Positions 35,021 to 47,130 of a DNA stretch of 64,000 nucleotides are shown in pieces. The position numbers and the translations under genes were made by a program. Below the pieces are notes generated by a model. That model did not search any database. It saw only the letters and a program-made list of their open reading frames with translations, and was not told where the DNA came from. This DNA is from Hydnum rufescens UP504. Lineage: Eukaryota > Basidiomycota > Agaricomycetes > Cantharellales > Hydnaceae. The stretch is from assembly GCA_014904985.1 (NCBI GenBank), contig MU128931.1:296797-360796 (forward strand), in the 5' to 3' direction. How positions within the stretch are numbered: position 1 is the first letter of the stretch; every line of letters begins with the position of its first letter.

Positions 35021-36239
35021 TTGCTATTCGTTGACTGTGCAGTTGCTAGGAAATATTGTAAGCGCCATTGTATGTAGGAGCTGCCGCACAGAAGTGTACT
35101 TCCTCTCGTTGGAGGGAACGCGAGAGTCAGTTTGCTACCAGCAGCCACGCATCGAGGAGGGATTTTCTTCGGAGACACTTATGGTCTTCTTTCGCCCCTT
35201 CTCCGCGCACCTGACCACACCATCCCACTTACACATTGAGATCATTAAGCGATTGTTACCCAATTTCTCAATTGCTCACAATTGTTCACAACAGCAGAGA
35301 CCAAGCAACTGCACCAGAGAAAATGGTCGAATGGAAGAGAGATATTTCTTGCGTGCAGCATATTAGGCCCGAGGCACTACGAATACAGTAATCAGAGGGG
35401 AAATCCCTGTTCTGCTGGGCGGACGGCTCAGGTAGATAGTGCAGCAACTCGGCGGCCAGGTACAATACATCTTGTGCTATACAGAGCGTGGTGCGGTCAA
35501 AGGCGGTCACTTCCCACAAAAACCAATATCCCACCATGGCAGGCCTGCTCAATTCTGGTGAAAGGAATTTGCGAATGGCAAACTGTTTTTTCAACTTTTT
35601 CGCGCTTGGCGCTCTAAAAGGGAATTACCCAGTGAAATTACGGGCAACCGAAATGACAATATTTGTGAAGCCCCAACAAAAACATGAATAAAGCTGTGTG
35701 CTTGCAGAAAGGGACGGTAAAGAAATTTCCCAATAAACACCGGTGTTTCCGGGGTCACCAGATCCAAAAAAGTTATCCACACGAGTGAGAGATGTTCGCG
35801 ACGGCATACAGGTAGGGTGTGTTGGAGCGAGCGCATGCGGAAGTGGCCGGCTAAGACGTCGGAGACAAGCGCGACCCCTGTGAGGCCATGCCGACGACCC
35901 CGCCAACCTACCTGAACCCTGTAGCCGAGTTCCACCGTTTACCTCTTTGCTTGCTGGCACCACCGGCAGTCGGACTTCTTTTCTTTTTTTCTTCAGCCTA
36001 TTTTCATGTGCTCTCTACTCTCCTGTAAATACTATAAAAGACGGGCCTAGGCCTGCAGAATATCAAGGACCTTCTCTGTTCTTCCCGTCGTGGCCTCTAT
36101 TCACCCGAGCATTTAAGGCTCGCCGATCTCTCGAATTCGTCTTCACCCGCTTAAGTAATCAGGGGGTGCCCCGCTCAAACACCGTAACTGTCACTCGGTG
36201 AAAGTTTAGATCCGGCCAAGCAACTTTCTTGGTCTTGGC
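35021..36239. repeat. Duplicated spacer downstream of ABCG copy 1
   Basis: There is no gene, but parts match the spacers after copies 2 and 3. Examples are CCCGAGG near 35369 (compare 41762 and 46924) and GCGGTCAAAGGCGGT near 35489 (compare 46988). These shared patches show that the duplication unit included the sequence after each transporter gene. Confidence 0.6.
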
Positions 36240-38290
36240 AAAGACCCTTCCTTTATGCACCCTGAGTGCTTATATTGTCACACTTTATCAGAATGAACTG
36301 GGTATAACAACAGACTTGGTGCTGATCTAAACCCGAAATACAACCACCCTGGACCTTGTATCTGTGGAGAGTGCCCTCCTTGTGGACCGGTGGTGAAGTC
36401 GATGACACACCATCTGGTTTTCCTAACGCCGATCTTATAGAAAGGATGTATCCATTAGCGGTGTTCCAATCATGTTGAAGCCATCCCCGACTCTTACGTA
36501 AGTAAGAGAGGGTTTGAGGGGGATTTTGGACGTCACAAGACCAGGACTTTCATTTCCGATGTCCAAGGCTGTGTGTCCAAGGCTGTACATACTTTGCTTA
36601 ATCCAATGAGACGTCTTGCTTGCTGTCCAGCATGTTCAATGTACACTGTGCTTTCATGGCTATACAGTCTGCAGAGTTACCCGCTTTGTTTGTATTCACC
36701 TGTTCGACGGAGAGCTCGAGTTGGAGGGCACTCGGGAGCACGTGACTCTATCGCACCCCCGCTTGTCTAACTGCGAGTCAAGAAAAAGGGGTGTCCAAAA
36801 ACTAATGCAAAACATTAGAGGAGAGGGGAGGTGGAGTGGATGGAGCGCAGTAGTGAACACGTGACTCGATCGTTCCTGATTATAACATTCCCGCGAGCGG
36901 GATCGGTGTAATATAGCTGTTGGTGGAATATGGCCCCAGATGATGATAGTTTGAACCAATGCATCTCCATGCCTGTCATTACAGTCGGGGATTGGCGCTT
37001 GCCGCCGCTACCGATGATGTCTGACTTGACATTGGTGGGACTTGCAGCTCCCACAGGCGTATGAGTACTTGGGGCCCAGTGACATTCGCGGCCAGTACAT
37101 CACCCGTATCTTCATTTCCTGTGGCCCAGTTCATAGGTATGTAAACAGGGAGCTGTTTTTGTGGCTTCTCACTCTTTTGTTAAAAACTACTTGCAGGGTA
37201 AATAACTGGACGGCGACTTAGATCAATCAGGTCCTATCGTAAATCGGCTTTCTCATGCATCATATACATGCTACCTCAACTTTTGCTGGGGCTGTCCCCA
37301 GGTATCTCTATGCGGCTGGATTATTTGGATGCCAGCTGGTGTGATCTATGTAGTGCTCCTCAGAGATCAGATCAGATGCGGATCGATGGCATCCCTCAAG
37401 GGCGTCCGAATTCGCAGATCCAAATCTGCCAATCCCCAGATTGAATCTGCGGATTGCAATATAAAGGCTATAGCTATGCACTACCATGCAAGAGGAAGAC
37501 AAGCTTCTCTTGGAGATATAACTGGAGCCTTTCAGCTGGGATTCATAAGTACTCACACAACTACAATACTGACGTTTGACTGGGTCTGGGAATTGATGAG
37601 GCTGGGGCTCATAGGCTTAAACCCAGCACATGACTTTATTACCATAAAAGGTAATTTCCCACATCCCGGAATTAGCCACGTCACCCTCTGTATACTTCTC
37701 GAGTCCAGGCTGCATCAAAATGCAAGGGCATCTATTCTGTATCAGTTACAGGTAGTTTCATTGCATTTTCATAGATTTGAAGCCCATTTACCATCCAAAT
37801 TTGTACCCATGTTTTCTGCATGTGGCCAGGATTTGCAGATCCCGGATGATCTGGGGAGTTTGCCGGATCCCCATCCTGGGTTGGAGGCCCACCCACCGGG
37901 TTATCCGGATCTGAGCCTATTCGAGAATATGCGGATTCGATTCGCAGAGATCCGGTCTGTGGGGAGCCCTAGATCTATGATTCAACTTTCGTTTTCTCCA
38001 TCTCTATGACGTGTATGGTAGGCCTCACGGATCTTTGTTTGAGAGGAGTAGTTGGTGCTAATTCCCACCTCGCGTTTCTCAGCATTGATGATAACTCTGG
38101 CAGGTCCCATGAGGGACAATAATCAACTGTACAAAGTGAGAGAATAGCTATGACTTCGAATTCGATGTTCTGATCATTTTCCCGCATGTGAATAGGATCT
38201 GATCCCCAGCGCGAATCCTAACACTATCCACATGGCATCAAGTCAGACTCCTACGGTAATGTTATTCTCTTTCCCAATATGGTATGACTG
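36240..38290 (+). pseudogene. Rhamnogalacturonan lyase remnant, copy 2 (3' half only)
   Basis: This aligns by eye with the 3' half of copy 1. Matching patches are CACACTTTAT...GAACTGG at about 36279, CACCCTGGACCTTGTATCTG at about 36343, the TGGGGCCCAGTGACATTC / GGCCCAGTTCATAGGTATGT block at about 37070-37142, CCCCAGGTATCT at about 37299, and the C-terminal domain with TCTTTGTTTGAGAGGAGTAG to GGTATGACTGAATTGAACTG at 38022-38300. The 5' half, signal peptide included, is absent and many stops are present. A gap of about 0.7 kb interrupts it at the same point as in copy 1. Confidence 0.8.
37325..38000. other. Insertion in lyase copy 2 rich in GCAGATCC-like repeats
   Basis: About 0.68 kb lies between lyase blocks that should be adjacent. 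Both ends are dense in related words: TTCGCAGATCC near 37411, TTTGCAGATCCCGG near 37832, TTCGCAGAGATCCGG near 37940, and several GGATC/GATCC. A 226-codon open frame from 37329 has no recognisable domain. Repeat-dense ends without coding capacity are typical of non-autonomous DNA elements, but no clean terminal inverted repeat or target duplication was found. Confidence 0.45.
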
Positions 38291-38475
38291 AATTGAACTG
38301 TATTACTACACTGCGAGATCTCTACATGGGACCTACTTCAGACTTATCAAGTTGTCTCAGGCTGCCATCAGAGTTACATATGAATCTTGGGTCAAAGATT
38401 CGTCCATCCCCATTCTTCATCTTCCCTTTTCCTTTTCCTTCATTGTGGCGCTCTCGGGCCGATTGCAATATGACC

Positions 38476-41346
38476 ATGGAGAGAAACATCGATGTCGAAG
38501 TAGGTCCCTCCACTCCCCCCCAGGTTTCCGACATTTGTGATGATAAGTACATGTATGTCTGGCTCATGGACAATTTCATAGGCTTCCCCTCTGAGTGATC
38601 ATATGTTGGAATGGAAAAACCTCAGTTTGCACGCTCCCAACAGCGACAAAATAATTCTCTACCCTCAATCTGGATCACTCAGATCCGGGGAAGTCCTAGC
38701 AAGTGGGTGTTCCTCCAAGTGTTGATCATCGTGTGTGCTCGAACAATTTAATTGGGCATCCTGTCTGTAGTCATGGGCCCTTCAGGTGCCGGGAAAACAT
38801 CTTTTCTGGATGTCATCAGCCAGAGAGTATTGTCGAGTGATCCCGACGCTTCAGTGTGTTCATTGTGGCCTAGCTCTATTGCGGTTTTTTTTTAAAGGAC
38901 GATATTCTTTAGATCACATTTGACGGTCACCGCTTTAGCATGCGGGACTTTGGCTCCTATGTTGCCCAGGGCAATGCCCACCACGGCTTCCTTACTGTCA
39001 AGGATGATATTCGATATTCGGCTCTCCTCTCGTGAGCGTTCAGTTATATTATGCGTCTCAACCACCAGTTTATAACGTTATGTTCTCAGGCAGATTTCCT
39101 CACGATACTCCAACAAACGTGTTAGACGGAATTGTGAAGAAAACGTTGCGTTCTCTAGGCCTTACCGACGTTTGAAAGAATCGGATCAGAACCTACTTCG
39201 AACGAGGAGTTTCCGGCGGTCAGAAACGGCGTGTCACAATTGCATCCTCAGTAATCACCCAGCCTCGAATTCTCCTCTGTGACGAGCCTATGAGCGGTCT
39301 TGACAGTACGACTGGGTATCAAGTCGCCACTGCTAGCCTGAGTGAGCGATTGAGATCGTATTTTCGAACGTCCGAGTCCTGCTGGCTGACCTCCGATCCC
39401 CGCGTGGTGCAGTTAAACGGTTAGCGGTTAGCTCAGGAGACCAACACGGTCGTTCTTGCGAGCCTACATCAGCCGAATTTTGAACGTTCAGTCTGTTCGA
39501 TCACGTGCTCTTTTTAGCTGGTGGCCACTGTGTATATCAGGGTCCTATCGGTGAGATGTCCACATCTGAGCTGTTCTTCGGGGCTTTACATGACGCTGGA
39601 TTTGATTGATTCCCAAAGACGGTGTGGTGTTGTACTGTGCAAAGATTGGATATCCATGCCCCCCTCATGTGAACCTGGCTGACCATGTAATCAATATCAT
39701 TAATACGGAGTTCGACGTAGCAGAGACTGGGGTCCCGAATCATGAGCGAATCCAACTCGGGGAGGTATGGATTGCACATACCTCGAATCTCAATCCCTTG
39801 GGCTCTGACCTCGATAAGCGCAGCAGTGTGGGTATCACGTCCACCAGCCCAGGCACGACACTTGGGGGCGTTAACACTGCCTTTGAGCCAGAACAAATCC
39901 GGACTCGGAAATCTTGGAATTATCGGATCGTTGCAGAAGTGAGGACTTGGATCCTTACCCAACGCACCGCACTCATCATTCGTCGCAATGTCATGCTCAC
40001 TGGGCTTCGATTATTCATGTATGGTGCGTGGGTGATGGGTCTCATGCCCATTTCTATCGGCTTAAAGATTTTGGAACGGAAAAGGGGCTACGAGTGTACT
40101 GCTGGTGACAGTGTGGTTACATATGGAAAAGACGGTGCCAGGGTCAATGATCGCATATCGGTCAGTTTGTAGTTCTGGCCGGTGTCTGAACCACTAACCA
40201 TTAGATATTTTATATCAGGTCCATTTCTTTTCCATCGCTTTTTTCAGTGCGATAAGGGAAGATCACGTGTCAAGTGATTACCGCTGCACTAGAAGGCGCC
40301 CTATTTTTTTTCCCAGTGTTGCTGCTGTGCCTCTTTATTCGGAGGAGCGCCCCGTCTTTATTCGAGAGTATGCTGACCAAGTTAGGCCTGTCTGTTTTCC
40401 AGTCTCACCGTCGTTTTCCATCCCAAGGCGTAATAATGGATTGTACGGTGCTGGAGTGTATACAATTGCGAACACCGTAGTCTTCATACCGTACTTGTTT
40501 GTTTGCGCCATGCTCTATTCCTGCATTAGGTACGTGCTTCCGTTCGACACTCGTCCCATTCATTGTAAACATGGAGCTACGCGAGCAGTTACTGGGCGAT
40601 CGGACTCAAATCGAATGTTTGGGCGTTTTTTCGTTTCATATCCTACCTATTTCTCAGGATATATGCTGCGGAGGCCCAGGTACGTTTCGTTATGGCTTTA
40701 TTCGAAATGTGGCACTCCCACCTGAGCATTTTCTATTCCCAACGGCCCTTTTAGTGGCGGCTGTAATCCCTGATTTCATCGGGGCATTAGCTTCCGTGGG
40801 GTTGCTTACAGGATTCTGGACGGTGCGTAACTGAAAGCAGGGGTCAGCAGCAAAACTATCTCACAGTTCTTTTTTTTTTTTTTTTTTACAGTGTATTCAG
40901 GGTTTCCTAGTAAGGACGCCTAGTTTGCCACGATTCTGGTATTACTGGGCGCACTGGATCGACTATCAGGCATGTGCTTGGAGGCTTGTTTTTGGCTTGA
41001 CAACTGCCTAACACAACCAACGTAGACATTGGGGCTCAGCTTGCTTGTGCAGAACAACTTTGAGGGTGAAACTTTCACTTGTGCTACTCTTGCCGACGGA
41101 TCGTGTCACTGCAGTGTTCCGGGCTCCTTGATTGCGAAGGGTCAGTGCGCCGTAACAGGGGCCGATATTCTCAAGGTCGGCGGCCACTTCACTCAGCACT
41201 GAATGTTAAATCGAGGACTAATGTTCTGGTATGTGCAGTCCCTTGATATTCCTCATTTTTCACCCGGGTTTTGCGTGGGTGTCATGCTGGTGATCTGTGT
41301 TCTGTATCGACTGGCGTTCTATCTCGTCTTGATTTTCCGCAAGTGA
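38476..41346 (+). pseudogene. Half-size ABCG transporter, copy 2, multiply damaged
   Basis: It is collinear with copy 1. Walker A GPSGAGKTSFLDVI is intact. Lesions: in the stretch before the signature, the Arg codon of TDVRKNRI has become TGA (39173-39175); the switch-region sequence PNFETFS has lost bases near 39484 (TTTTGAACG for TTTCGAAACG); a short duplicated patch TTAGCGGTTAGC lies at about 39422; a T-run expansion falls in an early intron at about 38886. The signature GVSGGQKRRVTIASS and Walker B LLCDEPMSGLDS can still be read. The membrane half keeps GYPCPPHVNLADHVINIINT and the tail to FRK at TGA 41346. Confidence 0.88.
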
Positions 41347-42166
41347 CCTCCACATTCATACACATGTCATACGCATGGTGAAGAGTCCATCGGAGTTTGC
41401 TTCCGGAGGCCATAATGATTTTCCTCGCGAAGACACTTTATGGTTTTCTTTCACCCTCCTCCACCCCCCACATGGCAATATTTGTCGCACTTGCACATCG
41501 AGATCGGTTGAATTAACTGTTGGAGGCAACGAGTCGATTCGGACGTTATTCCCCATTTCTTTTTCATATATTAATCATACATACATTGTGTATATTCCCC
41601 ACTGATTTGTACCTCGTCCCACGACACGAGTGCAATTCCAACAGTAACTTGTCCCCAATCTCTTCATTGCTCGCATCGGTAGAGAGATCAAGTAATCATA
41701 GCCAAGACGATGATGTTCAAACTCAAACGGATTTTTCTTGGGTGTTGCCAAGAAATATTGGACCCGAGGTAACCTTACTCCAAGTGGAAATTGCTGCTGC
41801 GGACGAATTGGAGGGTGGGATGTTGCAGTCAAATGCGGACACGTCCACATAATGAATATCCCAACGTTTACTAAGTAATAGTAAGTAATTTGGATAAGTA
41901 TACCCTCCTCAATCCTGGATAATCCCCTGATCACCTATCCTTGTCATTTATCTGGCTGCTAGTTGAGGTGAGCAACTGCTCCGCTGACTCCATACAGTGC
42001 ACGACAAGGGGCTTAACTTTACTCTCCAGACCCATTCCAGACCAGGTAAGTTTGCCTTACACTTGTTTTCTCGGTCATTTCCCAGAGAAATGAAGCGCGC
42101 ATGACGGAAGACTGGGTGGGAGTCGGACAGCACATCAACAAAACGAAAATTGGCCCAGAGGCCTCG

Positions 42167-42195
42167 AAGGGCCGGAAGTGTAACTTCCGGCCCTT
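42167..42195. repeat. Perfect 13-bp inverted repeat with 3-base loop
   Basis: AAGGGCCGGAAGT, the loop GTA, then ACTTCCGGCCCTT: the two arms are exact reverse complements. The flanks continue with similar purine/pyrimidine words (CCTCG / GGAGCTTCCGGAGC). Confidence 0.9.
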
Positions 42196-42356
42196 TGGAG
42201 CTTCCGGAGCTGCTTTGGTTTTGCTGATGTAGAACTAGAGGGTGTAGGAATTGTCGAAAGTATCTGCCCGTCCCGTTACATAAGACGCGGATTACGGATA
42301 CTGGGGTAGGTTAAATACGCCAATCCGCCAACTGTAGAGCATCAATAACATTGATT

Positions 42357-42420
42357 GTGTCGGAGGCTCTGAAGTCTTAGAAGTCCGACTTCTGGCCCTT
42401 TGAAGACCTCGGAGCCTCCG
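42357..42420. repeat. Imperfect inverted repeat of about 60 bp related to the 42167 hairpin
   Basis: The outer arms CGGAGGCTC and GAGCCTCCG are exact reverse complements, as are the inner arms AGAAGTC and GACTTCT. Its CTTCTGGCCCTTTG core resembles CTTCCGGCCCTTTG in the hairpin at 42167. The two lie about 160 bp apart and may be the ends of one small MITE-like element. Confidence 0.65.
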
Positions 42421-43229
42421 AAGCACAATTGATTTTATGAGATGCGTTATGACCTCGGGGCCACTGTCACAAGTGTGAAGCACAGAAATAACTCGGGCCG
42501 GGCCGCGATCTGCCGCCGAGTTCTCGGGTGGGTCGAAAAGGGCATTTCAAATACCCCTGATCGAGCTTCCTCTCCGGTGTAAAACGGTAACAAGATATCA
42601 CATTTGGAGGGTGACAGACCCACGAGGGAGGGAATGCAAATTGAAAGTTTCAGCCTCAGGGTCTAGATCTGCTTTTCGTGGTGTTAACCTTCGCACTCTC
42701 CGGAGCTTGTTTTTTTTTTTAAGATGAGCGGAAGTACACGTGTTGTTACATCAGACCCTGCTTGTGTCGTTAAGGGTTACGTTAAGGGTCACGTCACACG
42801 GCCTTGATGCTATTAGACCTATGATGCTAACAGTGCTACCAGTTGGTCTAGTGCTCGCCCTTGCTTGGCTCGACTCCGAACGGCTTCTCTCTGGATTCAG
42901 TTAGGGGGGCACTTTCGGGTACCCAGCTTTGAGAATAAATTGAGCCGACTTCTTGGTAGTAATTCCCGAACTTCGAAAAAGAAAGCCTCACGGTGCTGTC
43001 ATCACATCACTATTTGACTCACTTCTATCATTTCAATCCATTCAAAAAAGCCGTAGTTGGCGAGAAAAAAAGGACTCAGGACTTGGCTTGTCTTCACTGA
43101 ATTCAGTTGAGCCAGTCGCCAGAACACTACAAGTTCTTGGTTTTCCGTTTGCATCCGATGGCTGGAACTTGTTGATCGGGGCCTTGAGGCCGTCGTCAAG
43201 AGGAAGAAACTCTGAAAGTGGGTTGAAAG

Positions 43230-43506
43230 GAATCTGACCTTCACCGTCGCTGTGACTGAAACCATGCTTCTGTCAGGAGGTAGAATTCCGCTACACCGGG
43301 GTTCTTATTCCCAGTGGAATCCAACTCGAATTCAATTCCAGGCGAGCCCTGAAACCCGCTATTCAAAAATTTCCTCAAGTGCTGTCAATTGTCAAGCCAC
43401 TTGTGGATCCGCCCGTTAGCCGTCATCAGAATTGTATATGTATCAAGGATTGTCCCATTCCTTATTTCCCCCATTCCCTGTGGTGTGGAACGGTTGCGAT
43501 TGGACT
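43230..43506 (+). pseudogene. Rhamnogalacturonan lyase remnant, copy 3 (C-terminal scrap)
   Basis: Only the last part of the C-terminal domain is visible: CTTATTCCCAGTGGAATCC (about 43306) matches the LIPSG-coding segment of copy 1 at about 31527. GTCATCAGAATTGTATATG (about 43423) matches copy 2 near 38364. It lies directly upstream of an ABCG copy, as in units 1 and 2. Confidence 0.6.
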
Positions 43507-46348
43507 ATGGCCTCTGAGAAAAAGATCGATCTCGAGGTGGGTATTTGCCCCAACCCCCTTCCAGCTTTTCGACGCTTGGCTGATGGACAATTTGGCAGGC
43601 TTCTTCTCTGAGTGATCACATCCTAGAATGGAAGGGTCTCGCTTTGCGCGCTCCCAAGAGTGACAAGGTAATTCTCCACTCTCAGTCTGGGTCACTCCGA
43701 TCCGGGGAACTCCTGGCAGGTGGGTGTTTATCCAAGTTTTGATTCTCCCCGTCGGCTGTCGGAAAATTTAACTGGGCGCCGTGTGTATAGTCATGGGCCC
43801 GTCAGGTGCTGGTAAAACGTCTTTCTTAGATGTTGTTGGTCAGAGAGTATTGTCGAGTGATCCCGGTGCTTCGGTGTGTTCATTGCGGTATATTTCTATT
43901 ACGGGGGGGCTGAGGACGGTGATCTTTTAGATCACATTTGACGGTCAGGACTTTAGTATGCGGGACCTTGGCTCCTGTGTGGCCCAGGATGATGCCCTCC
44001 ATGGCTTCCTTAGTGTCAAGGATAATATTCGATATTCGGCTCTCCTCTCGTGAGCGTTCAGTTATATTGTGTTGTATTCATATTTATAGTATTGTCTTCT
44101 TGGTCAGGTTACCTCACGATACTCCAACAGACGTGATGGATGGGATTGTGAAGAAAACATTGCGTTCTCTAGGCCTTACCGACGTTCGGAAGAATCGCAT
44201 CGGATCCCACTTCCGACGAGGAATTTCTGGGGGTCAGAAACGACGTGTCACAATCGCATCATCAGTAATCACCCAGCCCCAAATTCTCCTCTGTGACGAG
44301 CCTATGAGTGGTCTGGACAGTGCAACGGGGTATCAAGTTGCCAGTACAAGTGAGCGATTGAGATAGTATTTTCGAACATCCGAGTCCTGCTGGCTGATCT
44401 CCGAGTCCCGCGTCGCGCAGTTAAACGGTTAGCGCAGGAGACCAATACGATCGTTCTTGCGAGCGTACATCAGCCGAATTTCGAAACTTTCAGTCTGTTC
44501 GATCACGTGCTGTTTCTAGCTGGTGGCCACTGTGTATATCAGGGACCTATCGGTGAGATTTCCACATCTGAGCTGTTCTTCAAAGCCTTGTATGACGCTG
44601 GATTTGAATGATTCCCCAAGATGGTGTCGTGTCGTACTTTGAAAAGATCGGATATCCATGCCCCCCTCACAGGAACCCTGCGGATCACGTAATCAATATC
44701 ATTAATACGGACTTCGATGTAGCAGAGGACACTGGTGTCCCAATCAGGAGCGGATCCAACAACTTGCAGAGGCATGGATCACACACACCTCGAGTCTCGC
44801 TTCCTCAGGCTCTGAGCGCAACAGTGCGGCTGTGACGTCCGCCGCCGCAAGCACGACAGTAAGGGGCTCCAAAATTGTCTTTGACCCGGTACGAAACCGG
44901 ACTGGGAAATCCTGGAGCGATTGGGCCGTTGCAGAATTGAGGAAATTTGGATCCTTACTCAACGCACCGCACTCATGATTCGTCGAAATATCATGCTCAC
45001 GGGGATTCGATTTTCCATGTATGGTGCGTGAATGATGGCTCCTGATACCCATTTCTACTGGCTTAAGAGATTTTGGAACGGGAAAGGGGCTACGAGTGTG
45101 CTTCTGGCGACAGTGTGGTTACATATAGAAAAGACAGATGCCAGGATCAATGATCGCATATCGGTCAGTTCGTCGCCTCTGGCTGGTGTCTGGGCCACCA
45201 AGATTTGGATATTTTATATCAGGTCCATTTCTTTTCGGTCGCTTTCTTCAGTGCGACAAGGTAAGATTCGTTGTCATGTGATCACTGCTGCACTTCAAGC
45301 CGCCCTCTAATTTTTTTTTTTCTCAGCGTTGCTGCTATACCTCTTTATTTGGAGGAGCGCGCCGTCTTTATCCGAGAGTATGTCGGACAAGTTAGACCTG
45401 TCTGTTTTCGAATCTCAACCGCTTTTTTCATCCCAAGGCGCAATAATGGATTGTACGGTGCTGGAGTATACACAATTGCGAACACCATAGTCTTCATACC
45501 GTATATCTTTGCCTGCGCCCTATTCTACTCCTCCATCGGGTATGTGATTCCCTTCAACGCTTGTTCTGTCCATTGTAAACATAGAGCTACGCGAGCAGTT
45601 ACTGGGCGGTTGGGCTCAAATCGAATGTTTGGGCATTCTGTCGTTTCGTGTCCTACCTATTTCTCAGCATATACGCTGCGGAGGCCCAGGTGCGTTTGGT
45701 CATTACTTTATTGGAAATGCGGCACCCCCTGACCATTTTCTATTTCCAAAGGCTCTTTTAGTGGCGACTATAATACCTGATTTCATCGGCGCATTAGCTT
45801 GCGTCGGGTTCCTTACGGGATTCTGGATGGTGTGTAACTGAAAGCAGGGATCACCAGCAAAACCGTCTCATAGTTCTGTTTTTTTTCTTTAAGGCTTTTC
45901 AGGGTTTCCTAGTGCGGACGGCTAGTTTGCCGCGATTCTGGTACTACTGGGCACACTGGATCGACTATCAGGCATGTGCTTGGGGGCTTTTTCTGGCTGG
46001 ACAACTGTCTAACAAACCAAAGTAGACATATGCATTCAACCTGCTTGTGCGGAATGACTTTGAGAGTGAAACTTTCACTTGTGCTACTCTCGCCAACGGA
46101 TCGTGTCACTGCAGTGTTCCAAGCTCTTTAATTGCGAAGGGTCAGTGCGCTGTAACAGGGGCCGATGTTCTCCAGGTGCGGCCACTTTACTTTACTGACC
46201 GCTGAATATAAACCGGTTACTAAATATCTTGAATGTATAGTCCCTTGGTATTCCCCATTTTTCGCCCGGCCTCTACGCGGGTATCCTGCTTGCCATATGC
46301 TTTGTGTATCGACTGGCGTTCTATCTCGTCTTGGCTTTCCGCAAGTGA
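43507..46348 (+). pseudogene. Half-size ABCG transporter, copy 3, damaged
   Basis: The gene runs from ATG 43507 (MASEKKIDLE) to TGA 46348. The nucleotide-binding half looks usable: GPSGAGKTSFLDVV, GISGGQKRRVTIASS and LLCDEPMSGLDSATGYQVAS. In the linker, a base is missing near 44743, so GVPNQERIQQLAEAW becomes GVPIRSGSNNLQRH. Another length change is near 44943 (GAGGAAATTTGGATCC for GAGGACTTGGATCC in copy 2), which adds bases. The membrane half keeps LLATVWLHIEKTDARINDRIS, NNGLYGAGVYTIANTIVFIP and FWYYWAHWIDYQ. It is closest to copy 2 by eye, for example in the shared LRSLGLTDV...VITQPQILLCDEPMSGLDS. Confidence 0.85.
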
Positions 46349-47130
46349 CCTTCATTACATAATTAATATTCGTAGACGCATTAATAGACAGTAATACATT
46401 AATATATCTGGCGCGGCGGGTTTTACCTCCGGTGGCCCCGCCGTTTCCCACTCTCGTGTCCAGATGTGAAATTACGATCGTTTTCCATTCTCTCAACTCG
46501 TTAGAGAGCTAGAATTCTGCAGAGGCAACCAATATGCAAAGTCGCTTTGCCATTATAGAGTGGTACTACATTACTCATGAATGCAATTCAAAATTACCGA
46601 ATTTGGCAATTTCCAACAGTAATTTGCCCCACCAGGGAGCACTTCTTACATTTCTTTGAAGCTGTTTTCACAGGATCCTAGGATCCCCCTCTCGCCCAGC
46701 TGCAGAAATATTTGGACGCTCCTGCACAAGAATTGGGAGGGAAATAGTAATAAGCAGGTGGCGACAACGGACCGGTCTAATAGTAGTAGCTTGACGTTAC
46801 GTAAGCCGCACCTTGTGACTTGTGACCGGACTCGCGTCGTAACACTACAGTACAAACAGTGGCAGAGCACACCACTGGCTGGTGGAAGAGACATTTCTTC
46901 TGTCGCAGAGACATATATTGGGTCCGAGGTACCACGGATAAATCGCAGTGGAAATTCCAGCCGCACTGAGATGGCGGACGAAATATTGCGGTCAAAGGCG
47001 GTTACTTCGAACATGTCCCAAATTTACTGAGTGGTAGGGTATACTTTTTAGATAAAAGTACACACTCTTCTCTTCAATGCCTTGGAGATCATCCCCCTGA
47101 TCACCTAGCTTTCCCGTCTCGCTCCCAGGT
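46349..47130. repeat. Spacer after ABCG copy 3, homologous to the other spacers
   Basis: No gene was seen. It contains ATTGGGTCCGAGGTACCAC near 46916 and GCGGTCAAAGGCGGTTAC near 46988, the same landmarks as after copy 1. This places copy 3 inside the tandem unit and copy 4 just after it. Confidence 0.6.

Larger units (their letters stand above)
41347..43229. repeat. Spacer after ABCG copy 2, with two hairpin-forming repeats
   Basis: No gene was seen. Its first part matches the other spacers (TTGGACCCGAGG near 41758, TTGCAGTCAAATGCGG near 41823). Two strong inverted repeats sit at 42167-42195 and about 42357-42420 (listed separately). A patch CAAATACCCCTGATC near 42551 also occurs near 31222 inside the lyase copy 1 insertion, so a dispersed repeat contributes to both. 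Confidence 0.55.

Noticed and set aside
37329..38009. A 226-codon open frame inside the lyase copy 2 insert as a transposon protein.
   Set aside because: No transposase, reverse transcriptase or other domain is recognisable, and the DNA is dominated by short repeated GATCC words.
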